DNA of 64,000 bases from Burkholderiales bacterium (GTDB taxonomy: Bacteria; Pseudomonadota; Gammaproteobacteria; Burkholderiales; Burkholderiaceae_C): NCBI GenBank assembly GCA_016223165.1, contig JACRPO010000009.1, positions 1,364,001 to 1,428,000 of the forward strand, written 5' to 3'. The position numbers and the translations under genes were made by a program. Positions 18,206 through 27,289 of this stretch are shown one piece after another. The notes under the pieces were generated by a model, which saw only the letters and a program-made list of their open reading frames with translations, had not been told where the DNA came from and did no database searches. The first letter of the stretch is position 1, and the number at the start of each line of letters is the position of its first letter.

Positions 18206-21200
18206 ACTCGATGCTCCCCTCCCAAGCCCCGCAGCCGCACCTCACCGAGGTCAACTACGACCCGTTCGACAGCCGCGAGCTGGCGCGCGCCGTCCCCACC
18301 ACCGAAGCGCAGCGCGAGCTCTGGCTCGCCGACCAGCTCGGGCGCGAGGCCTCGCTGGCCTACAACGAGTCGGTCTCGCTGCACATCGAGGGTGCGCTCG
18401 ACGTGGCCGCGCTGCAGGATGCCCTGCTGGCGCTGTCCGATCGCCACGAGGCGCTGCGCTCGACCCTCAGCGCCGACGGCACGAGCCTGATGATCGTGCC
18501 GCGCGGCACGCTGCAGGCGCGCATCGTCGACCTGGCCGCCATGCCCGAGGGCGAGCGCGCCCAGGCACTCGCCGCGGCCCGCAGGCACGACGTGAGCGAC
18601 CCCTTCGATCTCGTCGAAGGGCCGCTGATGCGCGCCACGCTGATGAAGATCGCGCCGGCGCGCCACGAACTGCTGCTCACCGCGCACCACATCGTCTGCG
18701 ACGGCTGGTCGTTCGGTGTCGTCGCGACCGAGCTCTCCACGCTGTACGCACGCATCGTGGGCAAGCAGGGCATCAACTCGCTGCCCGCTGCCGACAGCTT
18801 CGGCGACTACGCCGTCGCGCAGCACGAGGCGGCCTGGCAGACCGCCGCCGACGCCGACACGCAATGGTGGGTGCGCCAGTACGACGGCGCCATCCCGGTG
18901 CTGGAGCTGCCCACCGACCGGCCGCGGCGCGCCTTCCGCAGCTTCGACTCGCTGCGCGAAGACCTCGTGCTCGACGCCGCCCTCACCGACGCCGTGCGCA
19001 AGCTCGGCGGCAAGCACGGCGCGAGCCTCTTCGTCACGTTGTTCAGCGTCTTCGGTTCGCTGCTGGCCCGCCTCTCGGGTCAGGACGACATCGTCATCGG
19101 CGTGCCCTCGGCCGGCCAGGCCAGCGACGGCCGCAACGCGCTCGTCGGCCACTGCGTGCAGCTGCTGCCCATCCGCATGGCCGCCGACCTCGAGCAGCCC
19201 TTCGCCGAGTTGCTCAATGGCGCGCGCGGCCGCGTGCTCGACGCCTACGAGCACCAGTCGTGCACGTTCGGCCAGCTGCTGAAGAAGCTGCAGATCCATC
19301 GCGACCCGGGGCGCCTGCCGCTCGTCTCGGTGCTGTTCAACCTCGACCAGGCCATCCGCGGCGAGGACCTCTCCGTTGCCGGCCTGAAGGTCGACCTGCA
19401 GAGCAACCCCCGCCTGTTCGAGAACTTCGACCTCTTCCTCAACGCCAGCCAGAGCGACGGCCGCATCGTCCTCGAGTGCCAGTACAACACCGGCCTCTTC
19501 GACGCCGCGAGCGTGCGCCGCTGGCTCGAGCTCTACCGCACCGCGCTGCAGCGCCTCGTCGCCGACGCGTCGCAGCCCGCAGTGGCCGCCTTCGCACCCA
19601 CCGAGGCCGACCTCGCCTTGCTGGCGCGTTTCAATCAATCGGCACTCGACTACCCACGCGAGCTGGGCGTGCACGCGCTGATCGCACGCCAGGCCGCGGC
19701 CACGCCCGAGCACCTTGCCGTCGTCGCCGGCGACCGGCGCCTCAGCTACCGCCAGCTCGACCAGCGCGCCAACGCACTCGCCCATGTGCTGCGCGAGCGC
19801 GGCGTCAAGGCGGGCGATCTCGTCGGCCTCTCCTGCGGCCGCAACGAGCACATGCTCGTCGGCCTCGTCGGCATCCTGAAGGCCGGCGCCGGCTATGTCC
19901 CGATGGACCCGGCCTTCCCGGCCGAACGCCTCGAGTACATGTGCAGCCACAGCGCCGCGGCCATCGTCGTCAGCGACAGCTCGGTGCAAGGCACGCTGCA
20001 GCTCGCTTCGGCCGAGCGCTTGCTCATCGACGCGCTCGGCAAGCGCCCCGACGCGCCGGCGCCTGGCGGCAACGGCAGCGTCGACGACGTCGCCTACGTC
20101 ATCTACACGTCCGGCTCCACCGGCAAGCCCAAGGGCGTGCGCGTGCCGCACCGCAGCGTCACCAACCTGCTCGCCAGCGTGACGCGCGAGCCCGGCATGA
20201 CGGCGGCCCACAACGTGCTCTCGGTAACGACGCTCAGCTTCGACATCGCGGTGTCCGAGGTGATCCTGCCGCTCACGGTGGGCGCGACCATCGTCGTCGC
20301 CGACCGCGCCCAGGCCACCGACGGCGACCGCCTGCGCGAGCTGATCGAGGCCGAAGGCGTGGACTTCATCGACGCCACGCCGTCCACCTGGCGGCTCTTG
20401 CTCGCTGCCGGCTGGATGGGCGGCCGCCACGTCAGGGCCATCTGCACCGGCGAGCCGCTGCCGCCCGACCTCGGCCGCGAGCTGCTGCCGCGCGTGGGCG
20501 AGCTCTGGAACGGCTACGGCCCCACGGAGACCACCGTGTGGTCGAGCTTCCACCGCGTGCTGCATTGCGACGGCCCGGTGCCCATCGGCCACCCGGTGGC
20601 CAACACGCAGCTGCACGTCGTCGACACGAAGCTGCGCCCCGTGCCCGTGGGCGTGGTGGGCGAGATCTTCATCGGCGGCGAAGGCGTCACGCTCGGCTAC
20701 CACGGCCGGCCCGACCTCACGGCCGAGCGCTTCCTGCCCGACCCCCATCGCCCCGGGCACGCCTGGTACAAGACCGGCGACCTCGGCCGCTGGCGCGCCG
20801 ACGGCGTGCTCGAATGCCTCGGCCGCAGCGACCATCAAGTCAAGGTGCGCGGCTACCGCATCGAGCTCGGCGAGATCGAGGCGAATCTCTCGCACCATGG
20901 CGACGTCGACCGCTGCGTCGTGATCACGCGCGAAGACGACCCCGGCGACGTGCGCCTCGTCGGCTACGCCGTCGCGAAGCAGGCCGACGGTCCGGCGCTG
21001 GAGTCGAACGCGTTGCGCGACTTCCTGCGCCAGTCGCTGCCCGACTACATGATCCCGTCGTTCGTGATGCAGCTGCCGGCGATCCCGCTGCTGCCGAACG
21101 GCAAGATCGACCGCAGCAAGCTGCCGCGGCCCGTGGTGCAGGCGGCCGGCGGCGGCGCCGGCAAGCAGGCCGCGCGCACGCCGCTCGAAGAGCAGGTGCT

Positions 21201-23217
21201 GAAGGCCTTCGAGGAGGTGCTGAAGCTGCCCGAGCTCGGCGTCGCCGACGACTTCTTCACCCTCGGCGGGCACTCGCTGCTGGCAGCCAAGCTGACGGCG
21301 CGGCTGAACAAGGAGCTCGGCGTGGCGTTGCCGCTGCGCACGATCTTCGAGTCGCCCACGGCCGAAGGCATGACGCGCGCCATCGAGCGCGCGCAGACGA
21401 GCACGACGCCGCGGCGCGCCGCCCTCGCGCGCCAGGCCGACCAGAGCCAGGGGCCGCTGACGGTGATGCAGGAACGCATCCGCTTCGTCGGCGAGATGAA
21501 CCCCGGCCAAGTGACCTACAACACGCCGTCAGCGCACCGGCTCACCGGCCCCTTCGACCGCGCCGCGTTCGAGCGGGCGCTGGCCATGATGGTCGAGCGC
21601 CAGCCGAGCCTGCGTACCTGCATCGTCGCCACCGACCAGGGCCCGGTGCAGAAGGTGGTACCGCCCTTCCAGCCCGAGCTGCCCTTCGAGGACCTGAGCG
21701 CCTGGCCGGCCGCCACGCGCGAGGCCGAGGCGATGCGCCGCATGCAGGCCATCGTCGACCGGCCGATGCCGCTGGACCAGGCGCCGCTGTTCCGCCTTGC
21801 GCTCTATCGCATGGCGCCGGACGAGCACGTGTTCCTGTTCATGACGCACCACGTCATCTGGGACGGCTGGTCGTTCGACCTGCTCTACCAGGAGCTGGGC
21901 GAGCTGTACCCGGCCGCGCTCGAGAAGCGCCCGAGCGCGCTGCCGGCGCTGCCGGTGAGCTATGTCGACTACGCCCACTGGCACAACCGCTGGCTGGCCA
22001 GCGAAGAGTGCCAGTCGCAGATCGGCTACTGGACGCGACGCCACGCCGCGCTCGGCGAACCGAGCGCGCTGCCCACCGACCACCCGCGCCGCCCGGGCAT
22101 GACCGGTGTCGGCGCCGTCGAGTGGGTGCGCGTGGACAAGGCGCTCACCGAGCGGCTGCGCCAGCTGGCCGTGCAGCACGGCGTCACGCTCAACATGCTG
22201 GTGATGGCCGTCTACACGGCGATGCTGAGCCAGGCCATGTCGAGCCCCTCCCTCGTGGTCGGCATCCCGGTGCGCGGGCGCCTGGCCGGCGAGGTCGAGT
22301 CGGTGATGGGTTTCTTCAACAACCTGCTGCCGATGCCGCTGGCCCTCGACCACGAGGCCGGCCTCACCGACTGGCTGGCCGCCATCAAGCGCGAGATGCT
22401 CGACGGCTTCGCCAACCAGGACGTGCCGTTCGAGCGGCTGGTGCAGGAGCCCGCCATCGCGGCGCGCGCGCACAAGGCGGGGCTGTACCAGAGCCTGTTC
22501 TCGTTCCAGGACGCGCGCGAGCGACGGCGCGAGTGGGGGCCGCTCAGGCATGGCAACGTGCTGATCCTGCAGAAGGGCGCTACCGAGGACCTGGGCCTGT
22601 GGCTGATGGACGTGCCGAACGGCCTCGAGGGCGGACTGAACTTCAGCGCCGACCTCTTCGAGCGCGGCACGATCATGGTCTTCGTCGCGCGCCTGCTCGG
22701 CCTGTTGCAGCGCGTGGCCGACAACCCGCAGCAGTCGCTGCGCGAGCTGCTGGCGGCGCCCGGGCTCGACACGGTGGCGTTCGCGAACTGGGTGCGCGAG
22801 CGCGCCACGTTCAACGAGCGCACAGCGGCCGCCGAAGCCGCCGCGATGGCCGCGGCGGCGCGCCTGGCCGCACCGGCCGCCGCGGCTGGCGCCGGCGACG
22901 CGGCCCTCAGCACCACCGAGGCACGCCTGGCGGAGGTCTGGGCCGAGCTGCTCGGCCTCGAGGCCGCCGACATCCGCGCCGGCGACAACTTCCTCGACCT
23001 CGGCGGCGGCTCGCTGCTCTTCATGCGCGCCATCGCGGTGATGGAGCGCGAGCTCGGCCTGCGCGTCGAGCCCAAGCACCTGCTCGCGCAGACGCTGGGC
23101 GAGCTGGCGGCGATGATCGCCGGCAAGGCAGAGCCGGCGCTCGCAGGTGCCGCCGACCCGGGCGCCAGCAAGCCCGCCGCCCCGAAGGGCAAGATCTTCG
23201 GGCCTAAGCGGCTCTGA
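18202..23217 (+). CDS. NRPS, C-A-PCP-C-PCP, no release domain
   Basis: 1671 residues. Condensation 1 (second His of HHIVCDG is residue 163), adenylation (about 477-990; YTSGSTGKPKG near 634), PCP (Ser1025 in LGGHSLL), condensation 2 (HHVIWDG, second His 1217), and a terminal PCP (Ser1604 in LGGGSLL). It would take the beta-amino acyl chain from the 10730 protein, add one residue, then condense onto whatever is loaded on the last PCP. That PCP has no adenylation domain in cis, and there is no thioesterase or reductase, so loading and release must occur in trans. The adenylation pocket reads by eye D-I-S-D-I-T-G-V-W, a code I do not recognise. I chose GTG 18202, which overlaps the upstream stop; ATG 18211 is the alternative. 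Confidence 0.9.
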   Translation: MNSMLPSQAPQPHLTEVNYDPFDSRELARAVPTTEAQRELWLADQLGREASLAYNESVSLHIEGALDVAALQDALLALSDRHEALRSTLSADGTSLMIVPRGTLQARIVDLAAMPEGERAQALAAARRHDVSDPFDLVEGPLMRATLMKIAPARHELLLTAHHIVCDGWSFGVVATELSTLYARIVGKQGINSLPAADSFGDYAVAQHEAAWQTAADADTQWWVRQYDGAIPVLELPTDRPRRAFRSFDSLREDLVLDAALTDAVRKLGGKHGASLFVTLFSVFGSLLARLSGQDDIVIGVPSAGQASDGRNALVGHCVQLLPIRMAADLEQPFAELLNGARGRVLDAYEHQSCTFGQLLKKLQIHRDPGRLPLVSVLFNLDQAIRGEDLSVAGLKVDLQSNPRLFENFDLFLNASQSDGRIVLECQYNTGLFDAASVRRWLELYRTALQRLVADASQPAVAAFAPTEADLALLARFNQSALDYPRELGVHALIARQAAATPEHLAVVAGDRRLSYRQLDQRANALAHVLRERGVKAGDLVGLSCGRNEHMLVGLVGILKAGAGYVPMDPAFPAERLEYMCSHSAAAIVVSDSSVQGTLQLASAERLLIDALGKRPDAPAPGGNGSVDDVAYVIYTSGSTGKPKGVRVPHRSVTNLLASVTREPGMTAAHNVLSVTTLSFDIAVSEVILPLTVGATIVVADRAQATDGDRLRELIEAEGVDFIDATPSTWRLLLAAGWMGGRHVRAICTGEPLPPDLGRELLPRVGELWNGYGPTETTVWSSFHRVLHCDGPVPIGHPVANTQLHVVDTKLRPVPVGVVGEIFIGGEGVTLGYHGRPDLTAERFLPDPHRPGHAWYKTGDLGRWRADGVLECLGRSDHQVKVRGYRIELGEIEANLSHHGDVDRCVVITREDDPGDVRLVGYAVAKQADGPALESNALRDFLRQSLPDYMIPSFVMQLPAIPLLPNGKIDRSKLPRPVVQAAGGGAGKQAARTPLEEQVLKAFEEVLKLPELGVADDFFTLGGHSLLAAKLTARLNKELGVALPLRTIFESPTAEGMTRAIERAQTSTTPRRAALARQADQSQGPLTVMQERIRFVGEMNPGQVTYNTPSAHRLTGPFDRAAFERALAMMVERQPSLRTCIVATDQGPVQKVVPPFQPELPFEDLSAWPAATREAEAMRRMQAIVDRPMPLDQAPLFRLALYRMAPDEHVFLFMTHHVIWDGWSFDLLYQELGELYPAALEKRPSALPALPVSYVDYAHWHNRWLASEECQSQIGYWTRRHAALGEPSALPTDHPRRPGMTGVGAVEWVRVDKALTERLRQLAVQHGVTLNMLVMAVYTAMLSQAMSSPSLVVGIPVRGRLAGEVESVMGFFNNLLPMPLALDHEAGLTDWLAAIKREMLDGFANQDVPFERLVQEPAIAARAHKAGLYQSLFSFQDARERRREWGPLRHGNVLILQKGATEDLGLWLMDVPNGLEGGLNFSADLFERGTIMVFVARLLGLLQRVADNPQQSLRELLAAPGLDTVAFANWVRERATFNERTAAAEAAAMAAAARLAAPAAAAGAGDAALSTTEARLAEVWAELLGLEAADIRAGDNFLDLGGGSLLFMRAIAVMERELGLRVEPKHLLAQTLGELAAMIAGKAEPALAGAADPGASKPAAPKGKIFGPKRL

Positions 23218-23250
23218 GACGCTGAAGACGGACGGCGCGCGCACTCGGTC

Positions 23251-23274
23251 GCTCATCCGCTCATCCGCTCATCC
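23251..23274. repeat. Three tandem copies of GCTCATCC
   Basis: Three perfect 8-base copies followed by a diverged fourth (GCGCATCG), just past the NRPS stop. No function is evident; it may be replication slippage in a non-coding stretch. Confidence 0.6.
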
Positions 23275-23301
23275 GCGCATCGAGTTCGCAACCCAAGTGA
23301 A

Positions 23302-23329
23302 ACGGCCGCCCTGGCGACAGGGCGGCCGT
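23302..23329. terminator. Bidirectional terminator between NRPS and lipoprotein operons
   Basis: An 11 bp perfect stem (ACGGCCGCCCT / AGGGCGGCCGT) with a GGCGAC loop, followed by CTTGCTT on the plus strand and GTTTCACTT on the minus strand. It sits between the convergent ends of the assembly-line gene (23217) and the lipoprotein gene (23367), which fits intrinsic termination in both directions. Confidence 0.8.
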
Positions 23330-23366
23330 CTTGCTTGCGGGAGCGGCGGCGGTCCGCTCGGGAGAC

Positions 23367-25451
23367 TCAGCCCGACAGGCCGATGTACTGCGTGCCGCAG
23401 GCCACCTTGGCGAAGAACATCACCATCTCCTCGTCCGCGCCCTTGACACCGCCGTTGTAGAGATTGAGCGCCAGGCCCATGTCACCCATCTGCCGGAAGG
23501 GCACGAGCTTGCCCATCGAGATGGGCGTCTCGCCCGTGTAGTCGAGGCGGCCGTCGCGGTACTTCCAACCGGTGTGGACTGCCGCACGGCGCCCGTCGAC
23601 GAAGATCTCCATCAGGCCGTCTGCGGGACTGGTGCCCACGGCGCCGGTGCTGTTCCAGGTGTTCAGCCTCTTGCGGATCTCGATGCAGTACCAGCGGTTC
23701 GGGTAGAAGCCGGCACCCAGCCCGCCCATCTGCCCGAACGGCATGTCGTACTTGAGCATGTCCCAGGAGTGCACGTACGACTGCATGCCCATCAGGCCCA
23801 CGTCGGACGGGTGCACGCGGAAGCCCAGGCGGTTGGTGTGGCCCAGACGCTCGCCGCCAACGTTGTTGTTGCCACCGAAGAAGGTCCAGTGGTGCGTGCC
23901 CAGGCCCCACTTGCCTTCGCGGATGGCGTACGAGGCTGCCGATGCCCCTTCGCTGCGCACCATCTTCGTGTCGGCCAGCAGCTTGGACGTGAACGCGAAG
24001 CGCACGTAGAAGCGCACGTAGGTCTCGTTGAGCAGGCCGGCCACCGCCTTCGGGAACAGGGCCCAGATGTCGGCGCCGGTCTGCCCGCCGTAGCCCACCG
24101 ATCCGCCATCGGCCACGGTCTCCTTGGGGATCACGATGCGCATCGCGCCCAGGCCCGGCGTCACCGGCTGGAAGTTGTCGCCCGTGTACGACGAGTTCAC
24201 GAGCGTGATCGTGCCTCCCGTGTTCTGCTTGTAGAACCACTTGTGCGTTCCGGCGACCTGCACGCCCTGGTGTGCGGTGGGCAGCTTCGTCGTGTTCGCC
24301 GCGCCGGTGCCGAAGAGCTCCGGATCCCAGTTGCTCAGGTCCCAGGTGTCGACCGAGCTGAAGTTCTGGATGACGTAGTCGCCGAGGGTGGTGCCGTCCT
24401 CGTAACGCTGCGCGAAGAGGATCGAGGCGTGGTTCTTGAGGCCGGCGTCGTTCACGTAGGCGGCGGCGATGCCCGTCGTCACGCCCTCGGCGTTGACCGG
24501 CGGGTTGGCGAGGTATCCGCTGATCGTGGCCGCGTTGCCCGCCGTCATCGTGATCGACAGCGTGGCGGAGCTCACCGCCTTGGTCGGCATCTGGAACTCG
24601 AGCGCGACCGAGGGGTTGATGTCCGCCGACGCCGACGCGCCGATGCGCGTGTAGGACGTGCCCGCGAGCAGGTGCACGCAAGCCAGGCACTCGAGCGTGG
24701 CACTCGTGCCGTCGGTGTAGTTCACCTGCACGCGCGGCGGCGTGGCCGTGCGATGCGTGGCAATGCCGCGCACGCCGCTCGCCCGCACGATGTAGGCGTT
24801 CCACTTGCCGCGCGCGAACGCAGCCGAGACGCCCGCGGTGATGTTGACGTTCTGGTAGGTGGCGACGCCGCTCGCGGCGCTGAAGGTGAAGTGCGGGTTG
24901 CTGGTGGCCTGGGCGGTACCGCTCTGGTTGATCCAGTCGCCACCCGGGTTGACCCACTGCCACTGCGCCGACTGCTCGACCGCGTTGTACGAAGGGCCGA
25001 TCGTGCCCAGTTCGTACGCGTTCTTCGGGCTGGCGACGGCGGCGCGCGCCGGCACCTCGTAGTAGGTGCCGGCGCCCGCCACGGTGGCCGTGGTCGAGCG
25101 CACATCGACGAAGAGGTTCTGCGCCGTGCTGCGATAGGCATCGGCCTGGCCCACCGGCCCCGGAGGCGCCGGTGGAGTGGGCGTGGGCGAGGGAGTGGGT
25201 GCCGGAGTCGGCGCGGGGGTCGGCCCGGGAGCGGGCGACGGTGGCGTCGGCGAAGGTGGGGTTGGAGACGGCGGCGTCGGTGACGGGCCGGGCGACGGCG
25301 AAGTCGCGTCGCTGCCGTCCGATCCCCCGGACCCGCAAGCCGTCGCCACCGTGGCGAAGCCGAGCGAGAGGAAGGCCGCGCGCACCCAGCGCCTGCGCTG
25401 GGTGTCGACGGCGTCGGACGCGTCATGGGAGGTGGTGCCGTCGTCGATCAT
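23367..25451 (-). CDS. Stalked lipoprotein, N-type beta / C-type L (lyase-like)
   Basis: 694 residues. The N-terminus is longer than in the alpha type: a polar leader, RRRWVRAAFLSLGFATVATAC, with lipobox Cys39 and a twin-arginine-like RRR. Residues 51-100 form a Pro-Ser-Thr stalk. The globular part begins AYRSTAQNLFVD and ends in a beta-sandwich-looking region (FYVRFAFTSKLL, THHWTFFGGNNNVGG, NRWYCIEIRKRLNTW, LALNLYNGGVKGADEE). Family members with this look include polysaccharide lyases with a jelly-roll fold; no catalytic residues could be assigned, so binding rather than cleavage is possible. The whole C-terminal part is closely repeated in the protein at 31264. It starts 5 bp after the stop of the lipoprotein at 25457, so the two are co-transcribed. 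Confidence 0.75.
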   Translation of the reverse strand: MIDDGTTSHDASDAVDTQRRRWVRAAFLSLGFATVATACGSGGSDGSDATSPSPGPSPTPPSPTPPSPTPPSPAPGPTPAPTPAPTPSPTPTPPAPPGPVGQADAYRSTAQNLFVDVRSTTATVAGAGTYYEVPARAAVASPKNAYELGTIGPSYNAVEQSAQWQWVNPGGDWINQSGTAQATSNPHFTFSAASGVATYQNVNITAGVSAAFARGKWNAYIVRASGVRGIATHRTATPPRVQVNYTDGTSATLECLACVHLLAGTSYTRIGASASADINPSVALEFQMPTKAVSSATLSITMTAGNAATISGYLANPPVNAEGVTTGIAAAYVNDAGLKNHASILFAQRYEDGTTLGDYVIQNFSSVDTWDLSNWDPELFGTGAANTTKLPTAHQGVQVAGTHKWFYKQNTGGTITLVNSSYTGDNFQPVTPGLGAMRIVIPKETVADGGSVGYGGQTGADIWALFPKAVAGLLNETYVRFYVRFAFTSKLLADTKMVRSEGASAASYAIREGKWGLGTHHWTFFGGNNNVGGERLGHTNRLGFRVHPSDVGLMGMQSYVHSWDMLKYDMPFGQMGGLGAGFYPNRWYCIEIRKRLNTWNSTGAVGTSPADGLMEIFVDGRRAAVHTGWKYRDGRLDYTGETPISMGKLVPFRQMGDMGLALNLYNGGVKGADEEMVMFFAKVACGTQYIGLSG
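25152..25301. repeat. Stalk-coding repeat (Pro-Ser-Thr)
   Basis: Encodes residues 51-100 of the lipoprotein at 23367, built from PSPTPP and PTPA units. It is shorter and more Ser/Pro-rich than the stalks of the alpha-type lipoproteins. Confidence 0.75.
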
Positions 25452-25456
25452 GGCGT

Positions 25457-27076
25457 TCAGGTGCGGCGGGGCCGGTACACGTAGACGGTGTCGCCGCCGT
25501 CGGGAGAGGCGAGCGGGAAGTAGACGATCGAACGCACCTTCTCGTCGTAGAAGAACTTCTTCCAGGTGACGCCGCGGTTGAGCTGCGTGTCCGGCGGCAC
25601 CAACGTTTGGCCGGCCCCGAGCGGCGCACGCTCCACGACCCAGTAGTTCGTCAGCACCGTGGGAATCGAGATCTCGTAGACCGCACTGTTGTCACCGATG
25701 ACACCGGCCACGATGATGCGTTCGTTCAGCGGGCACCAGCAGGCCGCGGACCAGTTGGTCAGGTCCACCGAGGGGCCGACCGTAAGGGCCTGGGTCAGGT
25801 TCGCGGTGCCGCCCAGCGTGGGCTGCGCCTTGGACACGTCCATCCACTGCACCTTGAGCTTCGTGTTGAAGGGGTACACGAAGACGAGCAGGTTGCGCGA
25901 GGGCACGTAGAACTTGATGCCGCTGTCGAAACCGTCGGACTCGCCGTTGGAAAAGCCGACGCCGCTGCCGACGACCCAGGTCTTGCTCGTGAGGTCGAAC
26001 CAGCGCACCGCGCCTTCGACATTCGGCCCGTTCGGCGTGATGTAGATGCGGTTCTGCGGCGGCACGAGGGCCGTGTACAGCGGCGCTGGCCAGTCGCCGA
26101 AATTCGCGGGCGCCGGTGCGTTGGTGACGCGCTGCCAGTTGCGCGCGCTGGGGGCGCTCGTCGTGTCGTTGAAGTCGATCCTGTGCGCGGCCACCGCGCC
26201 GGCGTCGTTGGCGTAGTTCACCGCCGCCGCGATCACCTGGATGTAGGTGCCGTTGGCCGCGCCGCCGTTTGCGGGACCGATGATGTCGCCGCTGGCATAG
26301 CTGTGCGGCGCGCCGGGCTTGCCGTCGATCGTCGAGTCGAAGTAGGACGTCAGCTTCGAGTTCGCGTTGCCCGTGGCGTTGTCGGTCTGGAAAACGGCGC
26401 TGCTGCCGAACCAGGGCGTCGGATCGCACACGCGCTTGAACGTGATCGCGTTGGTGCCGTACTCGGCCACGACGACCATGTTGTTGTTCGTGCCTGCATG
26501 CCCGCCGCCGAAGAAGACCTGCGCACCCCAGGTGCCCCAGTAGGGGTTCTTGAACGAGGTGCTGTAGTCGTTGACGACCTTCACCGAGTTCTCGGCGTCG
26601 TAGTAGGTCGGGCAGGTGTCGCGGAAGCGATTGCTCAGCAAGCCATTCGCGTTGGTGAGCACCTTGACCTCGCCCGCCGCGGGCACCCAGACCGGCAGCG
26701 AACCCGCGGGCGGCGCCGGCGTAGGCGCCGGTGTGGGCTCGAGCGACGCCGGCGGCGGCGGCGGTGTCGGCGAAGGTGGTGAAGGAGAAGGTGGCGTCGG
26801 TGAGGACGTCGGTGCGGGCGTCGGTGCGGTCGTCGGCGCGGGCGTCGCCGAAGGGGGCGAAGGCGAAGTTGGCGGCGAGGTCGGCGAAGGTGGCGTCGGC
26901 GAAGTCGGTGCGGACGTGGCCGCCTCTCCTCCCGAAGATCCGCCGCACGCCGCGACCCACTGGCTGACCGCGAGAGTGAAGAACGCCGCGCGCATCACTC
27001 GGCGGCGCGGCTGATCGACGGCTCGTTCGGTCACTCGGGATTTCGCGTGGTGCGCGGCGTTCTCGTCGTCGTTCAT
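25457..27076 (-). CDS. Stalked lipoprotein, N-type beta / C-type P (propeller-like)
   Basis: 539 residues from the ATG at 27076 (MNDDENAAHH); the frame is open to 27127 but that extension is not shared with relatives. Leader with RRRVMRAAFFTLAVSQWVAAC, lipobox Cys44. Stalk residues 56-122 are mixed PSP and PTPAP. The C-terminal domain matches the protein at 8603 almost segment for segment (VLTNANGLLSNRFRD, NPYWGTWGAQVFFGGGHA, RVCDPTPWFG, IDGKPGAPHSYASGD, NRIYITPNGPNVEGAVRWFD, VYVYRPRR). The N-terminal type matches its operon neighbour at 23367 instead. Probably surface-exposed; a carbohydrate-related propeller is only an inference from the repeated Gly/aromatic strands. Confidence 0.75.
   Translation of the reverse strand: MNDDENAAHHAKSRVTERAVDQPRRRVMRAAFFTLAVSQWVAACGGSSGGEAATSAPTSPTPPSPTSPPTSPSPPSATPAPTTAPTPAPTSSPTPPSPSPPSPTPPPPPASLEPTPAPTPAPPAGSLPVWVPAAGEVKVLTNANGLLSNRFRDTCPTYYDAENSVKVVNDYSTSFKNPYWGTWGAQVFFGGGHAGTNNNMVVVAEYGTNAITFKRVCDPTPWFGSSAVFQTDNATGNANSKLTSYFDSTIDGKPGAPHSYASGDIIGPANGGAANGTYIQVIAAAVNYANDAGAVAAHRIDFNDTTSAPSARNWQRVTNAPAPANFGDWPAPLYTALVPPQNRIYITPNGPNVEGAVRWFDLTSKTWVVGSGVGFSNGESDGFDSGIKFYVPSRNLLVFVYPFNTKLKVQWMDVSKAQPTLGGTANLTQALTVGPSVDLTNWSAACWCPLNERIIVAGVIGDNSAVYEISIPTVLTNYWVVERAPLGAGQTLVPPDTQLNRGVTWKKFFYDEKVRSIVYFPLASPDGGDTVYVYRPRRT
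26711..26911. repeat. Stalk-coding repeat (Pro-Ser-Thr/Ala)
   Basis: Encodes residues 56-122 of the lipoprotein at 25457. On the plus strand it reads as GEG/GVG repeats, giving spurious antisense frames. Confidence 0.75.
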
Positions 27077-27289
27077 CGATGTCCTTCCCTGCGAGGGCAT
27101 CATACTGAGCGGCCCCTCGCGACACACCCGCTCATGTCAGCTGTCGCGGGGATTTGTGTCTGTACGTTCGAGCGGCAGCGAGCCCTACCCCCTAAGTCGG
27201 CGGGTAAAGGTTCGAGCCCGGTCACCTCGCGGAAGCGGGCTCGCCGAGCGCCGCTCGGAGGGCGCCCTGGAACGCGCCGCTTCGCCTCT

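Noticed and set aside
17671..21510. 1279-residue minus-strand frame inside the NRPS genes
   Set aside because: Antisense to well-defined aminotransferase, condensation and adenylation domains; His/Ala/Arg-rich with no recognisable motif.
23251..23274. Possible CRISPR-like or recombination repeat (GCTCATCC x3)
   Set aside because: The units are 8 bases, directly adjacent and without spacers; simple slippage explains them.
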